A stretch of 41,694 bases of DNA from Nitrospirota bacterium. GTDB taxonomy: Bacteria; Nitrospirota; Thermodesulfovibrionia; Thermodesulfovibrionales; Dissulfurispiraceae. The first letter of the stretch is position 1, and the number at the start of each line of letters is the position of its first letter. This document shows positions 34,482-41,694 of this stretch, one piece after another. The stretch spans positions 1 to 41,694 of the forward strand of contig JADFXI010000012.1 of assembly GCA_015233655.1 (NCBI GenBank), read 5' to 3'. The notes below the pieces were generated by a model. It saw nothing but the letters and a program-made list of their open reading frames with translations. It was not told where the DNA came from and searched no databases. Position numbers and translations under genes: made by a program.

Positions 34482-35223
34482 GCTTAAAATCCTTGTTGTA
34501 GAGTTTTGATTCTTTGCCCAGCGAGCTTACCGAAGCCTTCAGTGAATCTCCTACATATATGAGCGCGGTCTTCGTAATGTCCGCATTTTTCACAAGCTCA
34601 ACCAGGTCTTTGAGCACTCCCCTGACAATCTTTTGCTGCGGCCAGGAGGCTTTTTCGACTATCGCAACAGGCGTATCCGCCGGATATCCTGCCAACAGTT
34701 CATTTTTTACTTTTTCGACCATTCCCACGCTCAGGAAAATTACCATGGTGGCCCTGTGCTGCGCCAGCGAAGAGAGCTTTTCAGAATCCGGGACAGGAGT
34801 TCTGCCTTCAATGCGGGTGAATATGACGGTCTGGCTTATTTCAGGGATAGTGAGTTCCTGCCCCAGCACTGCAGCTCCAGCCATTGCAGAGGATACCCCC
34901 GGGACGACCTCGTAGCCTATGCCGAGTGCTCTGAGGCGCTCGATCTGTTCCGAGATGGCACTGTAGAATGAGGTATCTCCTGTATGCAGCCGCACAACCA
35001 GCTTGCCGTCCTGAACAGCATGCGTCATGAGCGAGATGGTATCATCGAGAGTCAGAGAGGCTGAATTATGGATTTCAGCTTTTACGCCGGATAAAATATC
35101 GGGATTGACCAGGCTCCCGGCATAAATGATAAGGTCGGCCTCATCCAGGAGTTTTCTGCCTTTGAGCGTTATCAGTTCCGGGTCACCTGGTCCAGCCCCT
35201 ATAAAATATAATTTAGACATCAT
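34465..35223 (-). CDS. cbiF: Cobalt-precorrin-4 C11-methyltransferase
   Basis: SAM-dependent methyltransferase of corrin synthesis, 252 residues. It shows the tetrapyrrole methylase pattern LYFIGAGPGDPELITLKG, RLHTGDTSFYSAISEQ, EVVPGVSSAMAGAAVLGQELT and, later, PVAIVEKASWPQQKIVRG, all typical of CbiF/CobM. Among adjacent ATG and GTG codons the ATG at 35223 has GGAAGG five bases before it. It overlaps the HD-domain gene upstream by 11 bases and cbiGH downstream by 17. Confidence 0.94.
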   Translation of the reverse strand: MMSKLYFIGAGPGDPELITLKGRKLLDEADLIIYAGSLVNPDILSGVKAEIHNSASLTLDDTISLMTHAVQDGKLVVRLHTGDTSFYSAISEQIERLRALGIGYEVVPGVSSAMAGAAVLGQELTIPEISQTVIFTRIEGRTPVPDSEKLSSLAQHRATMVIFLSVGMVEKVKNELLAGYPADTPVAIVEKASWPQQKIVRGVLKDLVELVKNADITKTALIYVGDSLKASVSSLGKESKLYNKDFKHGYRK

Positions 35224-36013
35224 TGCCACCTTCCATTTTCATTCGAATGTATTCATGCACAAATGAGACGGCCTGCCTGATATCGTCTGTCCGGGGCAAG
35301 GTTGCGGCAACCCGGTCAATGTAGTTGTCTTCGACTGCGCGGCATAGCGAGACCCTGAAATTGAGATCAAACACCCATGACAATATTGTGAGTTTGAAGT
35401 CATTGAGCGTCTTGAGCCGGCCAATCGCTATTAATTGCCTGTTGAAGATCTGGTCGAGCACTTCCTTTGAATAATCGGGAGTATCGGGGAATGACAGGCC
35501 GACGGCAGACGGCTTGTCCTCTGTGCCGTCCTCACTGAAGTATTCAAAGAATATACGCCATATATCGAGCTTGTCGGCATCGCGGACCAATTTTAAAAAA
35601 ACAATGCTTTCCGGATCGTCCAGATCCGGTATCCTGAAGGCGTTATGGAATTTTACCGCTGTTGTGATTATTTCCTGTTCGCGTACAGGCAGTCTCTTAA
35701 GTATGCCTCTATCGTTCAGCACCGTTGCCCCGAGTTCCCCGTGATTAATGGAAACACTGTCCCTGAATGTCTTGTATTTTGCGTACTGCGGGAATCTTCC
35801 GACATCATGGAAGAGCGCAACCGCCTCAGCAATCACGGTGTCGTTCCGGCCCAGCGACTCCGCCTGTGCTATGCTCAGGATGTTGGCACAGACCTTTTCG
35901 GTATGCTTCTCCTTCAGTATTAAGTTTCTATTGTCCTCCTTATCCGATGTATGGAACGACGAGCAGAAGCCGGCAAACCATTGCTTGAAGAAGATCAGAT
36001 CGTCCTGGGTCAT
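35213..36013 (-). CDS. HD-domain phosphohydrolase within the cobalamin operon
   Basis: 266 residues. Metal-binding residues of an HD domain are visible: H37, the HD pair H69-D70 in LFHDVGRFPQ, H91 in INHGELGA, H123 in KFHN and D147 in VRDADKLDI. The fold should be a soluble phosphohydrolase with a two-metal centre; the substrate is unknown. It overlaps cbiL by four bases (ATGA) and cbiF by 11, so it is co-translated with corrin enzymes. A role as a missing phosphatase in cobalamin assembly (for example alpha-ribazole phosphate) or in nucleotide control is possible but inferred. It is not CobC, which is a histidine phosphatase. Confidence 0.85.
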   Translation of the reverse strand: MTQDDLIFFKQWFAGFCSSFHTSDKEDNRNLILKEKHTEKVCANILSIAQAESLGRNDTVIAEAVALFHDVGRFPQYAKYKTFRDSVSINHGELGATVLNDRGILKRLPVREQEIITTAVKFHNAFRIPDLDDPESIVFLKLVRDADKLDIWRIFFEYFSEDGTEDKPSAVGLSFPDTPDYSKEVLDQIFNRQLIAIGRLKTLNDFKLTILSWVFDLNFRVSLCRAVEDNYIDRVAATLPRTDDIRQAVSFVHEYIRMKMEGGNDV

Positions 36014-36726
36014 TTCTTGACAATCACCATCGAAAAGTAGTTGAGTTCCTTGCCACGCAGCATGGTGATGTTATGAATGACTTCTTCGTCATCCATACCG
36101 GCCCGCGAAATATAGACGGCTTTATTTGTCAGACCCGCCTTATCGAGTTCCAAAATAATCCGGTCAAAGACCTTATGGACTTTCATGAGCACAACCGTAT
36201 CGAAATGAGCGAGGACCGCGCTTATATCATCCGCATACGTTGCCGGAAGGACAGCGATCTTTTCATCAGCCAGTCCGAGTGATATTTTTGCCCGAGCAGC
36301 CGAAGCCATGATTGATGATATTCCCGGGACTATCTCTATCGTGAGTGAGGGATTGAGTTCGAGCAACCGATAATAAAGGTAAAAAAAGGTGCTGTAAACA
36401 GTGGGGTCCCCTATGGTTATAAATGCCATGTCGGTTCCGCTGTCGAGGACGCCCATAACAGTTGCGACAGTTTCGTTCCATTTTGTGTCGAGTTCAGACA
36501 TATCAGAAGACTTTTTTGTCTTTCTCATGGGGAAGTGCGCCTCTATTATATTCTTGCTGTCGAGGGAGATGATTTTCTTCACAATCGAGAGCGCCAGGCT
36601 GCTGCCTTCTTCCCTGCCTTTTGGCACGCAAATACAGGGCACCTCACGTATTATCCGGGCTGCCTTGAGCGTAAGCAACTCGGGGTCACCCGGTCCAACG
36701 CCAATTACATAGAGCGTACCTGTCAT
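36010..36726 (-). CDS. cbiL: Cobalt-precorrin-2 C20-methyltransferase
   Basis: SAM-dependent methyltransferase acting on precorrin-2 or its cobalt form, 238 residues. The opening TLYVIGVGPGDPELLTLKAA, the CVPKGREEGSSLAL segment (distinctive for CbiL/CobI), MAFITIGDPTVYSTFFYLYY and VPGISSIMASAARA support the call. Its start overlaps the cbiET stop by one base and its stop overlaps the HD-domain gene by four bases. Confidence 0.94.
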   Translation of the reverse strand: MTGTLYVIGVGPGDPELLTLKAARIIREVPCICVPKGREEGSSLALSIVKKIISLDSKNIIEAHFPMRKTKKSSDMSELDTKWNETVATVMGVLDSGTDMAFITIGDPTVYSTFFYLYYRLLELNPSLTIEIVPGISSIMASAARAKISLGLADEKIAVLPATYADDISAVLAHFDTVVLMKVHKVFDRIILELDKAGLTNKAVYISRAGMDDEEVIHNITMLRGKELNYFSMVIVKK

Positions 36727-38030
36727 TAAATTTGACCGCCTTCGCCATCTTTTATTCCGCTTATGATAAATACGGGATTAAGGGCTGACAGGTAATTGCC
36801 TTTGCCCACGGCCTTGCCTCTCGAAACCGAAACCTGCGACACGTCAGACACAAATCCTGCCTTTTGCAGTCCATCAATTGCCTTGCTGAGCGTTTCCAAT
36901 TGGGTTGCATTTATAACAGTAATTCCGGATGGCATCGCACTGGAGATGCAGGCTAGAATCTCCTCAAGCCGGCTGCTGCCGCCTCCGATAAAGACCCTGT
37001 CCGGATTAGGCAGCGTGTTTAAGACATCCGGCGCAGGTCCCTCGATAATCTCTATATTATAAGTTTTAAACCTTTCCCTGTTCTCGGTGATGTCGGCTAT
37101 CCGCGCCCTGTCTTTCTCTATGGCGTAGACCTTTAAACCAGGGAAGAGCCTGGCTGCTTCAATGGATACAGAGCCTGACCCTGAACCTATGTCCCATAAC
37201 ACGCCCTTTTGCGGCAGCCTTAATTTGTGGATGGTTACTGCCCGGACCTCATCTTTTGTTATAAGACCGGCTGAATGGGTCATTTCACTTTCTCTCAACC
37301 CAAAGGAGGTTACGGGAGGTTTTGGATCGGCGACCTCAGAAAGCTGCCCCAGGATAATCACGACATTCGGGTCCGAAAACACCTGCTTTGCGATGTCTTC
37401 AGGTAAACCCCCTGTAATCCTTTCATCTTCATAGCCGAGTCTTTCGCAAACGTACATAATCGGTCCCGAGACGCGCGGACTGCGAACAGTCGCAGAATCC
37501 ATAATCGTCCGCGCTATGGCCGTCGGATTATTCTCTTTGTCCGTCAGGACCGCAAGTTTATTGTGTTTTTCGACTAATGAGGGGATGTCATTTATCTCAT
37601 ACGGCAGCCGTCTTCTCTTTGCGGGATCAGGACCGCCGTGAAGGCTGATGAGAAATGCGTCATCCCACGGTTCTTTTAACCTTGAAAACGCCACTTGAAC
37701 GCTCGACATATCAGGGATGATCTCAACAGCGTCTTTGCCGAACTCCTCGACAGCCTTCCTGCCGATGCCTGAAAAGAGAGGGTCTCCGGAGGCGAGGAGG
37801 ACAATCTTTTTTGTCTCACAGTTGTCATGTATGAATTTAATGGTTTCACTTATATTGTCATGCACCATGACTTTGCCTTTTACCGCATCAAACCCATCAT
37901 ATCGCTGATAAACTTCATACAGTCTTCTGGAAGCGAGGATGACATCGGAATTCAGAACAATCTCCCAAGCTTTTTTATCAAATGGCTTATATCCTATGCC
38001 GATTATGGTAATTTTAGTTGCTGCTCGCAA
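36726..38030 (-). CDS. cbiET: CbiE-CbiT fusion: precorrin-6Y C5,15-methyltransferase (decarboxylating)
   Basis: Bifunctional enzyme of 434 residues, equivalent to CobL. Residues 5-235 are the tetrapyrrole methylase CbiE (ITIIGIGYKPFDKKAWEIV, LLASGDPLFSGIGR, EIIPDMSSVQVAFSRL). Residues about 250-434 are CbiT, a Rossmann methyltransferase and decarboxylase (LITKDEVRAVTIHKLRLP and the SAM motif DIGSGSGSVSIE, 280-291). The start overlaps cbiD by 17 bases. Confidence 0.95.
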   Translation of the reverse strand: MRAATKITIIGIGYKPFDKKAWEIVLNSDVILASRRLYEVYQRYDGFDAVKGKVMVHDNISETIKFIHDNCETKKIVLLASGDPLFSGIGRKAVEEFGKDAVEIIPDMSSVQVAFSRLKEPWDDAFLISLHGGPDPAKRRRLPYEINDIPSLVEKHNKLAVLTDKENNPTAIARTIMDSATVRSPRVSGPIMYVCERLGYEDERITGGLPEDIAKQVFSDPNVVIILGQLSEVADPKPPVTSFGLRESEMTHSAGLITKDEVRAVTIHKLRLPQKGVLWDIGSGSGSVSIEAARLFPGLKVYAIEKDRARIADITENRERFKTYNIEIIEGPAPDVLNTLPNPDRVFIGGGSSRLEEILACISSAMPSGITVINATQLETLSKAIDGLQKAGFVSDVSQVSVSRGKAVGKGNYLSALNPVFIISGIKDGEGGQI

Positions 38031-39153
38031 TTATATCTCCTTCATACGAGACAAGGTGGGCCGTGACCGGCAGGCCGGAGGTTATCGATTCAGAGTATCT
38101 TTTCGCCACCGAGCATACATCTGATAGCAGTGACGGGCGACTGTCGATGAGTGCTGAATTAATGAAATCGAAGATCTCTCTCGCAGTATTGAACTCCGTC
38201 CCTTCGGGAGTTTCAATTCCGATAGACCGCAGGAACCCCGTGGCTTTTTTCATAGCGATAGCCCCGTGGCGCACATGCGTTTGCGGTGTTGCCATAGCGA
38301 TCTTTAGCATCTTCGCCCACTGGGCGCAGAGGTGGATAGCGCTGAAGCCGTGGCGCACCGCGTCGAGTAATGCAAATTCCAGGTAATCTCCCATCATCAC
38401 ATATGATTCATCAGGGAGGGCATATTTTTTCATATGGGCCTTCTCGGAGGCCCTTCCTGCGGAAAGCACGATGCTGCCATATCCCAGGGCCCTTGCGACA
38501 TTCATTGATGCTGATATTGTGGCTGTCCAGGCCTCTGAGGATATGGGGCGTACAATGCCTGTAGTGCCTAGGATAGAGATCCCTCCGGTAATGCCCAGCC
38601 GCGCATTCAAAGTTTTTTTTGCTAGCGCTTCTCCCTCGGGGACCGAAATAGTGATTTCCACTAGAGGCCCCCGGGAGTCCAGACTGTAGGACGACCGTCC
38701 ACCGGTCTCAGAAATAGCCTCCATTACCGCCTCGCCTATCATCTTTCTAGGGACAGGATTAATGGCTGGCTTTCCTATATCAACAGGCAGGCCGGGCTTG
38801 GTAATAATGCCGACGCCCCGGCCGCCTCTTATTATAAATGGCGCTGAGCCTTCTGTTTCCCCGTTTCCCTGTTTCACCACGTCATTTAGCAAACGTGCTT
38901 CCGCAACAATCTCCGCTCCGTTCGTCACATCCGGGTCGTCGCCCGCGTCTTTGATGACCGAGGCCCAGGCAGTCTGTCCGCCATCCTTTATGCCGGACTC
39001 ATGGATTGAGAAGCTGGCCCTGCTGCTGTCAGGTAAAGGGATCACGACGACAGACGACAGACTTTCTTTAAATAACACGAGGGTCGCGGCTTTTGCTGCC
39101 GCTGCGGCACACGCGCCTGTTGTATATCCTGAACGGAGGCTTCTCTTCAACAT
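38014..39153 (-). CDS. cbiD: Cobalt-precorrin-5B C1-methyltransferase
   Basis: Installs the C1 methyl group in the anaerobic pathway, 379 residues. The N-terminus RSGYTTGACAAAAAKAA is diagnostic of CbiD. The later GITGGISILGTTGIVRP and the VMMGDYLEFAL segment also fit the family. CbiD is the marker gene of the cobalt-early (oxygen-independent) route, which sets the pathway type for this operon. It overlaps cobO by seven bases. Confidence 0.96.
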   Translation of the reverse strand: MLKRSLRSGYTTGACAAAAAKAATLVLFKESLSSVVVIPLPDSSRASFSIHESGIKDGGQTAWASVIKDAGDDPDVTNGAEIVAEARLLNDVVKQGNGETEGSAPFIIRGGRGVGIITKPGLPVDIGKPAINPVPRKMIGEAVMEAISETGGRSSYSLDSRGPLVEITISVPEGEALAKKTLNARLGITGGISILGTTGIVRPISSEAWTATISASMNVARALGYGSIVLSAGRASEKAHMKKYALPDESYVMMGDYLEFALLDAVRHGFSAIHLCAQWAKMLKIAMATPQTHVRHGAIAMKKATGFLRSIGIETPEGTEFNTAREIFDFINSALIDSRPSLLSDVCSVAKRYSESITSGLPVTAHLVSYEGDIIASSN

Positions 39154-39674
39154 TCTATTCCTGTCCTCGCTTTTACACCGCTGACGGAATAATGTTTAAT
39201 GTCCTTCATTTCAGTGACAAGGTCCGCTTTCGCGATTATTCTTTCATCGGCATACCGGCCGGTCAGGACCAGTTCGAGGCCGGCAGGTTTATTCTCCATT
39301 ACGCGTAAGAGATCTTCAATGTCGAGGAGCCCGTAGTGCAGGGCTACGTTAATTTCATCGAGTATGACGACATCATATTGGCCGGACGCAATAATGTCCT
39401 TTGCCTCCCTGTATCCTTTTTCCGCAGATTCGAAATCGGGTTTTACGGGTGATTTGCCCCTGAGAAAGCCTTTGCCGCAGCGCCTTATGGTTATGAGGTC
39501 GCTGAACCGCTCAAGGGCCTTGTGTTCGCTGCAGCGGCGCTGTTTCACAAATTGTGCGATAAAGACCCTGAGTCCGGCGCCGGCCGCCCTTAAGGCAAGA
39601 CCCAATGCAGCCGTAGTCTTTCCCTTGCCGTTTCCTGTGTATACCTGTATGTAGCCTCTACGCATAATCCTCAT
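39147..39674 (-). CDS. cobO: Cob(I)alamin adenosyltransferase, CobO/BtuR type
   Basis: Transfers the adenosyl group from ATP to Co(I) corrinoids, 175 residues. The ATP-binding P-loop is YTGNGKGKTTAALG (12-25), followed by FIAQFVKQ, then VILDEINVALHYGL and VLTGRYADE, all typical of the CobA/CobO/BtuR family. Both ATG 39674 and the ATG three codons on are plausible starts. It is the first complete gene of the operon; 24 bases separate it from the broken cbiO upstream. Confidence 0.93.
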   Translation of the reverse strand: MRIMRRGYIQVYTGNGKGKTTAALGLALRAAGAGLRVFIAQFVKQRRCSEHKALERFSDLITIRRCGKGFLRGKSPVKPDFESAEKGYREAKDIIASGQYDVVILDEINVALHYGLLDIEDLLRVMENKPAGLELVLTGRYADERIIAKADLVTEMKDIKHYSVSGVKARTGIEC

Positions 39675-39698
39675 GCACCGTTCTATTTTCTTGCCAGG

Positions 39699-40316
39699 TC
39701 ATTTCTCGCGGTTTATCGTCTTGATTATTTCCCTCCGCGCTTCGCCGATGGTGAGGGGTATCTTCCCGAAGGGCATTTTGTCTTCGTGTTTCAGGCGATG
39801 GATAAGCTCTGCCACCTGTGGAAGCCTCAGCTTCACATTAGCCATGTCTTCGGGAGCGTTGAAGACTTCCTCGGGGACCCCGCTTCTTATAATGGTGCCT
39901 CCGCTTAAAATATAGAGCCGATGAAGGAACAACGGCACCAGTTCAACGCTGTGTGTTGCCATGACAATGGTAACTCCCATCTCCTTGTTCAGCCTCGTCA
40001 GCAGTTGCATCATCTTATATTCGCCCATAGGATCGAGCCCTGATGTGGGTTCGTCCAGCAGCAGTATCTCGTGGCCCATTGCCAGAAGCCCTGCAATGCA
40101 TATTCTTTTTTTTTGGCCGAAGCTCAGGTTGTGTATGGTTTTTTTTTCGTACTTCTCCATCTCCACATCGCGCAGCGCTGCGCGTATCCTGCCAGAAACT
40201 TCCTTTTCGGAAAACCCCATTTTTATTGAACCGAGAGCAAATCATTCAAACACGGTTGGGGCAAAAGCCTGGTCTTCCGGATTTTTAAATACCAGCCCGA
40301 CCTTTTTTTTTATTGC
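39699..40316 (-). pseudogene. cbiO: Broken cobalt ECF transporter ATPase CbiO
   Basis: The open part (ATG 40220) codes for 173 residues with the ABC signature LSFGQKKR, Walker B LLLDEPTSGLD and the H-loop histidine in ATHSVELV. It lacks Walker A and the Q-loop. Upstream in the same frame the sequence continues as cbiO-like (KKKVGLVFKNPEDQAFAPTVFE split over the join), interrupted by an in-frame TGA at 40242-40244. A nine-base T-run at about 40303-40311 adds a possible frameshift site. Homology ends within about 40 bases further, where A+T-rich foreign sequence begins. It would have powered cobalt uptake for the cobalamin operon. Either decay after an insertion, or assembly or base errors, could explain the damage. 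Confidence 0.8.
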
Positions 40317-40392
40317 CCGGGTGAACACATTTTGTATGTTCTTCCGGTGGTCCGATAAACTCTTCTATTTCATGATAAGTATAATAGCTCAT
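40285..40392 (-). CDS. Short frame running across the composition junction
   Basis: 35 codons from ATG 40392, which has AGAGGA at normal spacing, 14 bases after the thioredoxin-like gene. The first dozen residues (MSYYTYHEIEEF) have the A+T-rich codon use of the right-hand segment. The remainder overlaps the cbiO remnant in another frame and ends at 40285. It is most likely the truncated start of a gene from the alien segment. No function is assigned. Confidence 0.35.
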   Translation of the reverse strand: MSYYTYHEIEEFIGPPEEHTKCVHPGNKKKGRAGI

Positions 40393-40406
40393 TTTTTTCC
40401 TCTGAT

Positions 40407-40682
40407 TTATACTAACAAATTTATTAGATTTTGTAAACCGTTTTTATTTGTCAACCCAACTATTCTTTCTATTTCATTTCCTTCCGAAAGGGCCATAAAA
40501 GTTGGAACAGCGATTATAGCATATTTCTCTGCCAAATCGTTATCTTCTTCTACATGGATTTCTTGAAATTGAACATTTGGATTTTCTTCTTTTATTTTAT
40601 TCCAAAGTGGTTTTATTGCTTTGCAAGGACCACAATTATCCATTTCAAATTTTACTATTTGTTTTCCTATACTAATATCCAT
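40407..40682 (-). CDS. Thioredoxin-like protein
   Basis: 91 residues, a short thioredoxin fold. The redox motif C-G-P-C is in DNCGPCKAIKPLWNKI (16-31), and the cis-proline loop is AVPTFMAL. The protein would reduce disulphides in the cytoplasm. GGAG just before the ATG fixes the start. It is on the A+T-rich side of the junction, among very short genes in one direction, which suits a phage-encoded thioredoxin; a cellular small thioredoxin is the alternative. Confidence 0.82.
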   Translation of the reverse strand: MDISIGKQIVKFEMDNCGPCKAIKPLWNKIKEENPNVQFQEIHVEEDNDLAEKYAIIAVPTFMALSEGNEIERIVGLTNKNGLQNLINLLV

Positions 40683-40691
40683 ATATTTCTC

Positions 40692-40919
40692 CTATCCTAA
40701 TATCATTCTATTTTTTTCATATTCCTCTTTTAGAGTATCCCAATAATTGGGCTCATAGGAATATCGTTTGAAAATCTTGCATTCTTCTGCAAACTTTTCT
40801 TCTATACCTTCCAATAGATTATCGGGTGTATTTATTATTTTCTTATAGATGTTATCTTTTGTTTTACTCAGATCAGTCTCGTACATGAACTCACAAAACA
40901 TTTTTTCTTTTTCTGTCAT
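40692..40919 (-). CDS. Hypothetical protein in the A+T-rich segment
   Basis: 75 residues, highly charged and predicted helical, with many Glu and Lys (KEEYEKNR near the end). No family recognised. AAGGA lies seven bases before the ATG. It ends nine bases before the thioredoxin-like gene. Gene density and composition match its neighbours on this side. Confidence 0.6.
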   Translation of the reverse strand: MTEKEKMFCEFMYETDLSKTKDNIYKKIINTPDNLLEGIEEKFAEECKIFKRYSYEPNYWDTLKEEYEKNRMILG

Positions 40920-40923
40920 TTTA

Positions 40924-41241
40924 TTATCCTTTCTCTCTTGCGAAAGTCTCTAAAGCACCGAAAAATGCTACACTATCTTGACATATAGTTTTTTCTGCTC
41001 CCTCGACATTCAGATTTGTTCCTATAAGTGAAAATACTATGGCATATTCAGCATCCACTAAACCTAAAAATCTTGTATAATTTATATCTTTCTCGTCTAT
41101 CGAAAAGATGTTACCATTTGGATCTTCGTATACTACTGTTCCTTTGTTGTTCTCTTTAGTTTCACAAAGATATGAGGATACTTGCTTTTTGAACTTAGTA
41201 GGTAGGCAATAATAATACAGTGTAGTTTTTAGTAACTTCAC
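40924..41241 (-). CDS. Hypothetical protein in the A+T-rich segment
   Basis: 105 residues, no recognised domain. It begins at GTG 41241, overlapping the preceding gene by four bases (GTGA), with AAGGAG at good spacing. The N-terminal part is aromatic- and basic-rich (TLYYYCLPTKFKKQ). The middle is compatible with a small mixed alpha/beta fold. It stops four bases before the next gene starts. Confidence 0.6.
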   Translation of the reverse strand: MKLLKTTLYYYCLPTKFKKQVSSYLCETKENNKGTVVYEDPNGNIFSIDEKDINYTRFLGLVDAEYAIVFSLIGTNLNVEGAEKTICQDSVAFFGALETFAREKG

Positions 41242-41438
41242 ACAAATACTCCTTCTAATAATCTATAACCTATCGTATTCAAATAACTAAGATTATACAC
41301 CTTATTATATAAGCATCCTGTCCTAGTATCTTTATTATAAGCGAGGTTTTTATGATAATGTCCTCCCCAAAATTGTTCATAATCCACTATTTGTATAACC
41401 GCATCAAAAAATTTGAGCATCTGGTCTTTTTCTTTCAT
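41238..41438 (-). CDS. Hypothetical protein in the A+T-rich segment
   Basis: 66 residues from ATG 41438, rich in Tyr, His and Asn (WGGHYHKNLAYNKDTRTG). No family recognised. The frame stays open to 41534, but a start there is a TTG without a ribosome-binding site and would overlap a divergent gene. An intermediate ATG at 41465 is also possible. AGGG lies nine bases before ATG 41438. Confidence 0.5.
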   Translation of the reverse strand: MKEKDQMLKFFDAVIQIVDYEQFWGGHYHKNLAYNKDTRTGCLYNKVYNLSYLNTIGYRLLEGVFV

Positions 41439-41452
41439 ATCATGCAACCCTA

Positions 41453-41694
41453 ATGCTCCGTACATTTTTGAGTATATTGGGCATACCTGTGGGAATGTAT
41501 TTCGGAATAAAATATTATGATATAAAATGTGCAATAGGTGGTGTAGGTACTTTAATATGCTTTTTCGCTGCTATTGCACTATTAGCTATAACTTTTAGTG
41601 AAACAAATGATAAATATATTATGAAAATTGATGCGGATTTTACAAAAATAGTGGCTGTAAATGGTTACTATATTTATCAAGGACGATATATTCT
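41453..41694 (+). CDS. Partial membrane protein at the window edge
   Basis: The frame runs off the right end; about 80 residues are visible from ATG 41453, or 66 from ATG 41495. One hydrophobic helix (GGVGTLICFFAAIALLAITF) is followed by a polar segment (NDKYIMKIDADFTKIVAVNG). This looks like an N-terminally anchored protein with an outward domain. Strongly A+T-rich. It is divergent from the preceding minus-strand genes. The start is uncertain and no family is recognised. Confidence 0.45.
   Translation, partial: MLRTFLSILGIPVGMYFGIKYYDIKCAIGGVGTLICFFAAIALLAITFSETNDKYIMKIDADFTKIVAVNGYYIYQGRYI

Noticed and set aside
39675-40400. Cobalamin riboswitch before the cobalamin operon
   Set aside because: The region upstream of cobO is coding (cbiO remnant), and no B12-box-like sequence was seen; any riboswitch would lie beyond the junction.
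41439-41534. Extended start of the last minus-strand hypothetical gene
   Set aside because: It begins at TTG without a ribosome-binding site and would overlap the divergent partial membrane-protein gene.
1-41694. tRNA, rRNA genes and CRISPR arrays
   Set aside because: No cloverleaf-type T-loop/acceptor pairs, rRNA-like stretches or regularly spaced repeats were noticed on reading the window; a covariance-model scan was not possible here.

Overview
The window looks like a chromosomal segment of a free-living, motile, anaerobic or microaerobic Gram-negative bacterium. The evidence is the gene content: an elongasome operon (mreB-mreC-mreD-mrdA-rodA), a chemoreceptor with CheW, FeoB ferrous iron uptake under Fur, and the cobalt-early (anaerobic) cobalamin pathway. 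The overall impression fits Nitrospirota or a deltaproteobacterial (Desulfobacterota-like) lineage. That placement is inference, because there is no rRNA or other decisive marker here.

Layout from left to right. 1-4.9 kb (+): a two-component pair (PAS histidine kinase and LuxR-type regulator), a stand-alone receiver protein, a chemoreceptor and CheW. 5-9.9 kb (+): a DoxX-like membrane protein, then dnaE and accA overlapping by 4 bases. 9.86-11.54 kb: a small accessory insert between the convergent genes accA and ftsY. It holds a solitary BrnA-like antitoxin with its own palindromic operator and a divergent iron-sulphur uracil-DNA-glycosylase-like protein. A perfect 18-bp direct repeat bounds it and forms the last codons of both accA and ftsY. 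11.5-14.4 kb (-): ftsY and a large exported protein with four repeat domains and an AMIN-like C-terminus. 14.6-21.6 kb (+): an RDD membrane protein, the mre/mrd/rod operon, ribH and nusB, with a 136-bp palindromic element between the last two.

21.7-32.6 kb: a nitronate-monooxygenase-like flavoprotein (-), an amino-acid permease (+), then a minus-strand iron operon fur-feoB-zinc ribbon-DtxR/FeoA. This operon has a near-consensus sigma-70 promoter with a 17/19 Fur box over its start. An OFA-type MFS transporter (-) follows, then convergent ppk1 (+) and ppx (-), which make and degrade polyphosphate. 32.7-40.3 kb (-): a tightly overlapping cobalamin operon, transcribed in the order cobO, cbiD, cbiET, cbiL, an HD-domain phosphohydrolase, cbiF and a cbiG-cbiH fusion. 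A broken cbiO cobalt-transporter ATPase lies upstream.

From about 40.35 kb to the end the sequence changes abruptly. It becomes strongly A+T-rich, with very short, tightly packed genes (thioredoxin-like, three unknowns, one partial membrane protein) that look phage- or plasmid-derived. The cbiO reading frame is lost at this junction. It is therefore either the edge of an integrated element or an assembly chimera, and cannot be settled from sequence alone.

The most notable items are the 18-bp repeat-bounded insert between accA and ftsY, the palindromic element between ribH and nusB, the HD-domain protein embedded in the cobalamin operon, the self-regulated iron operon with two kinds of metalloregulator, and the cbiO/alien-DNA junction. 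No rRNA, tRNA, CRISPR array or intact insertion sequence was seen.
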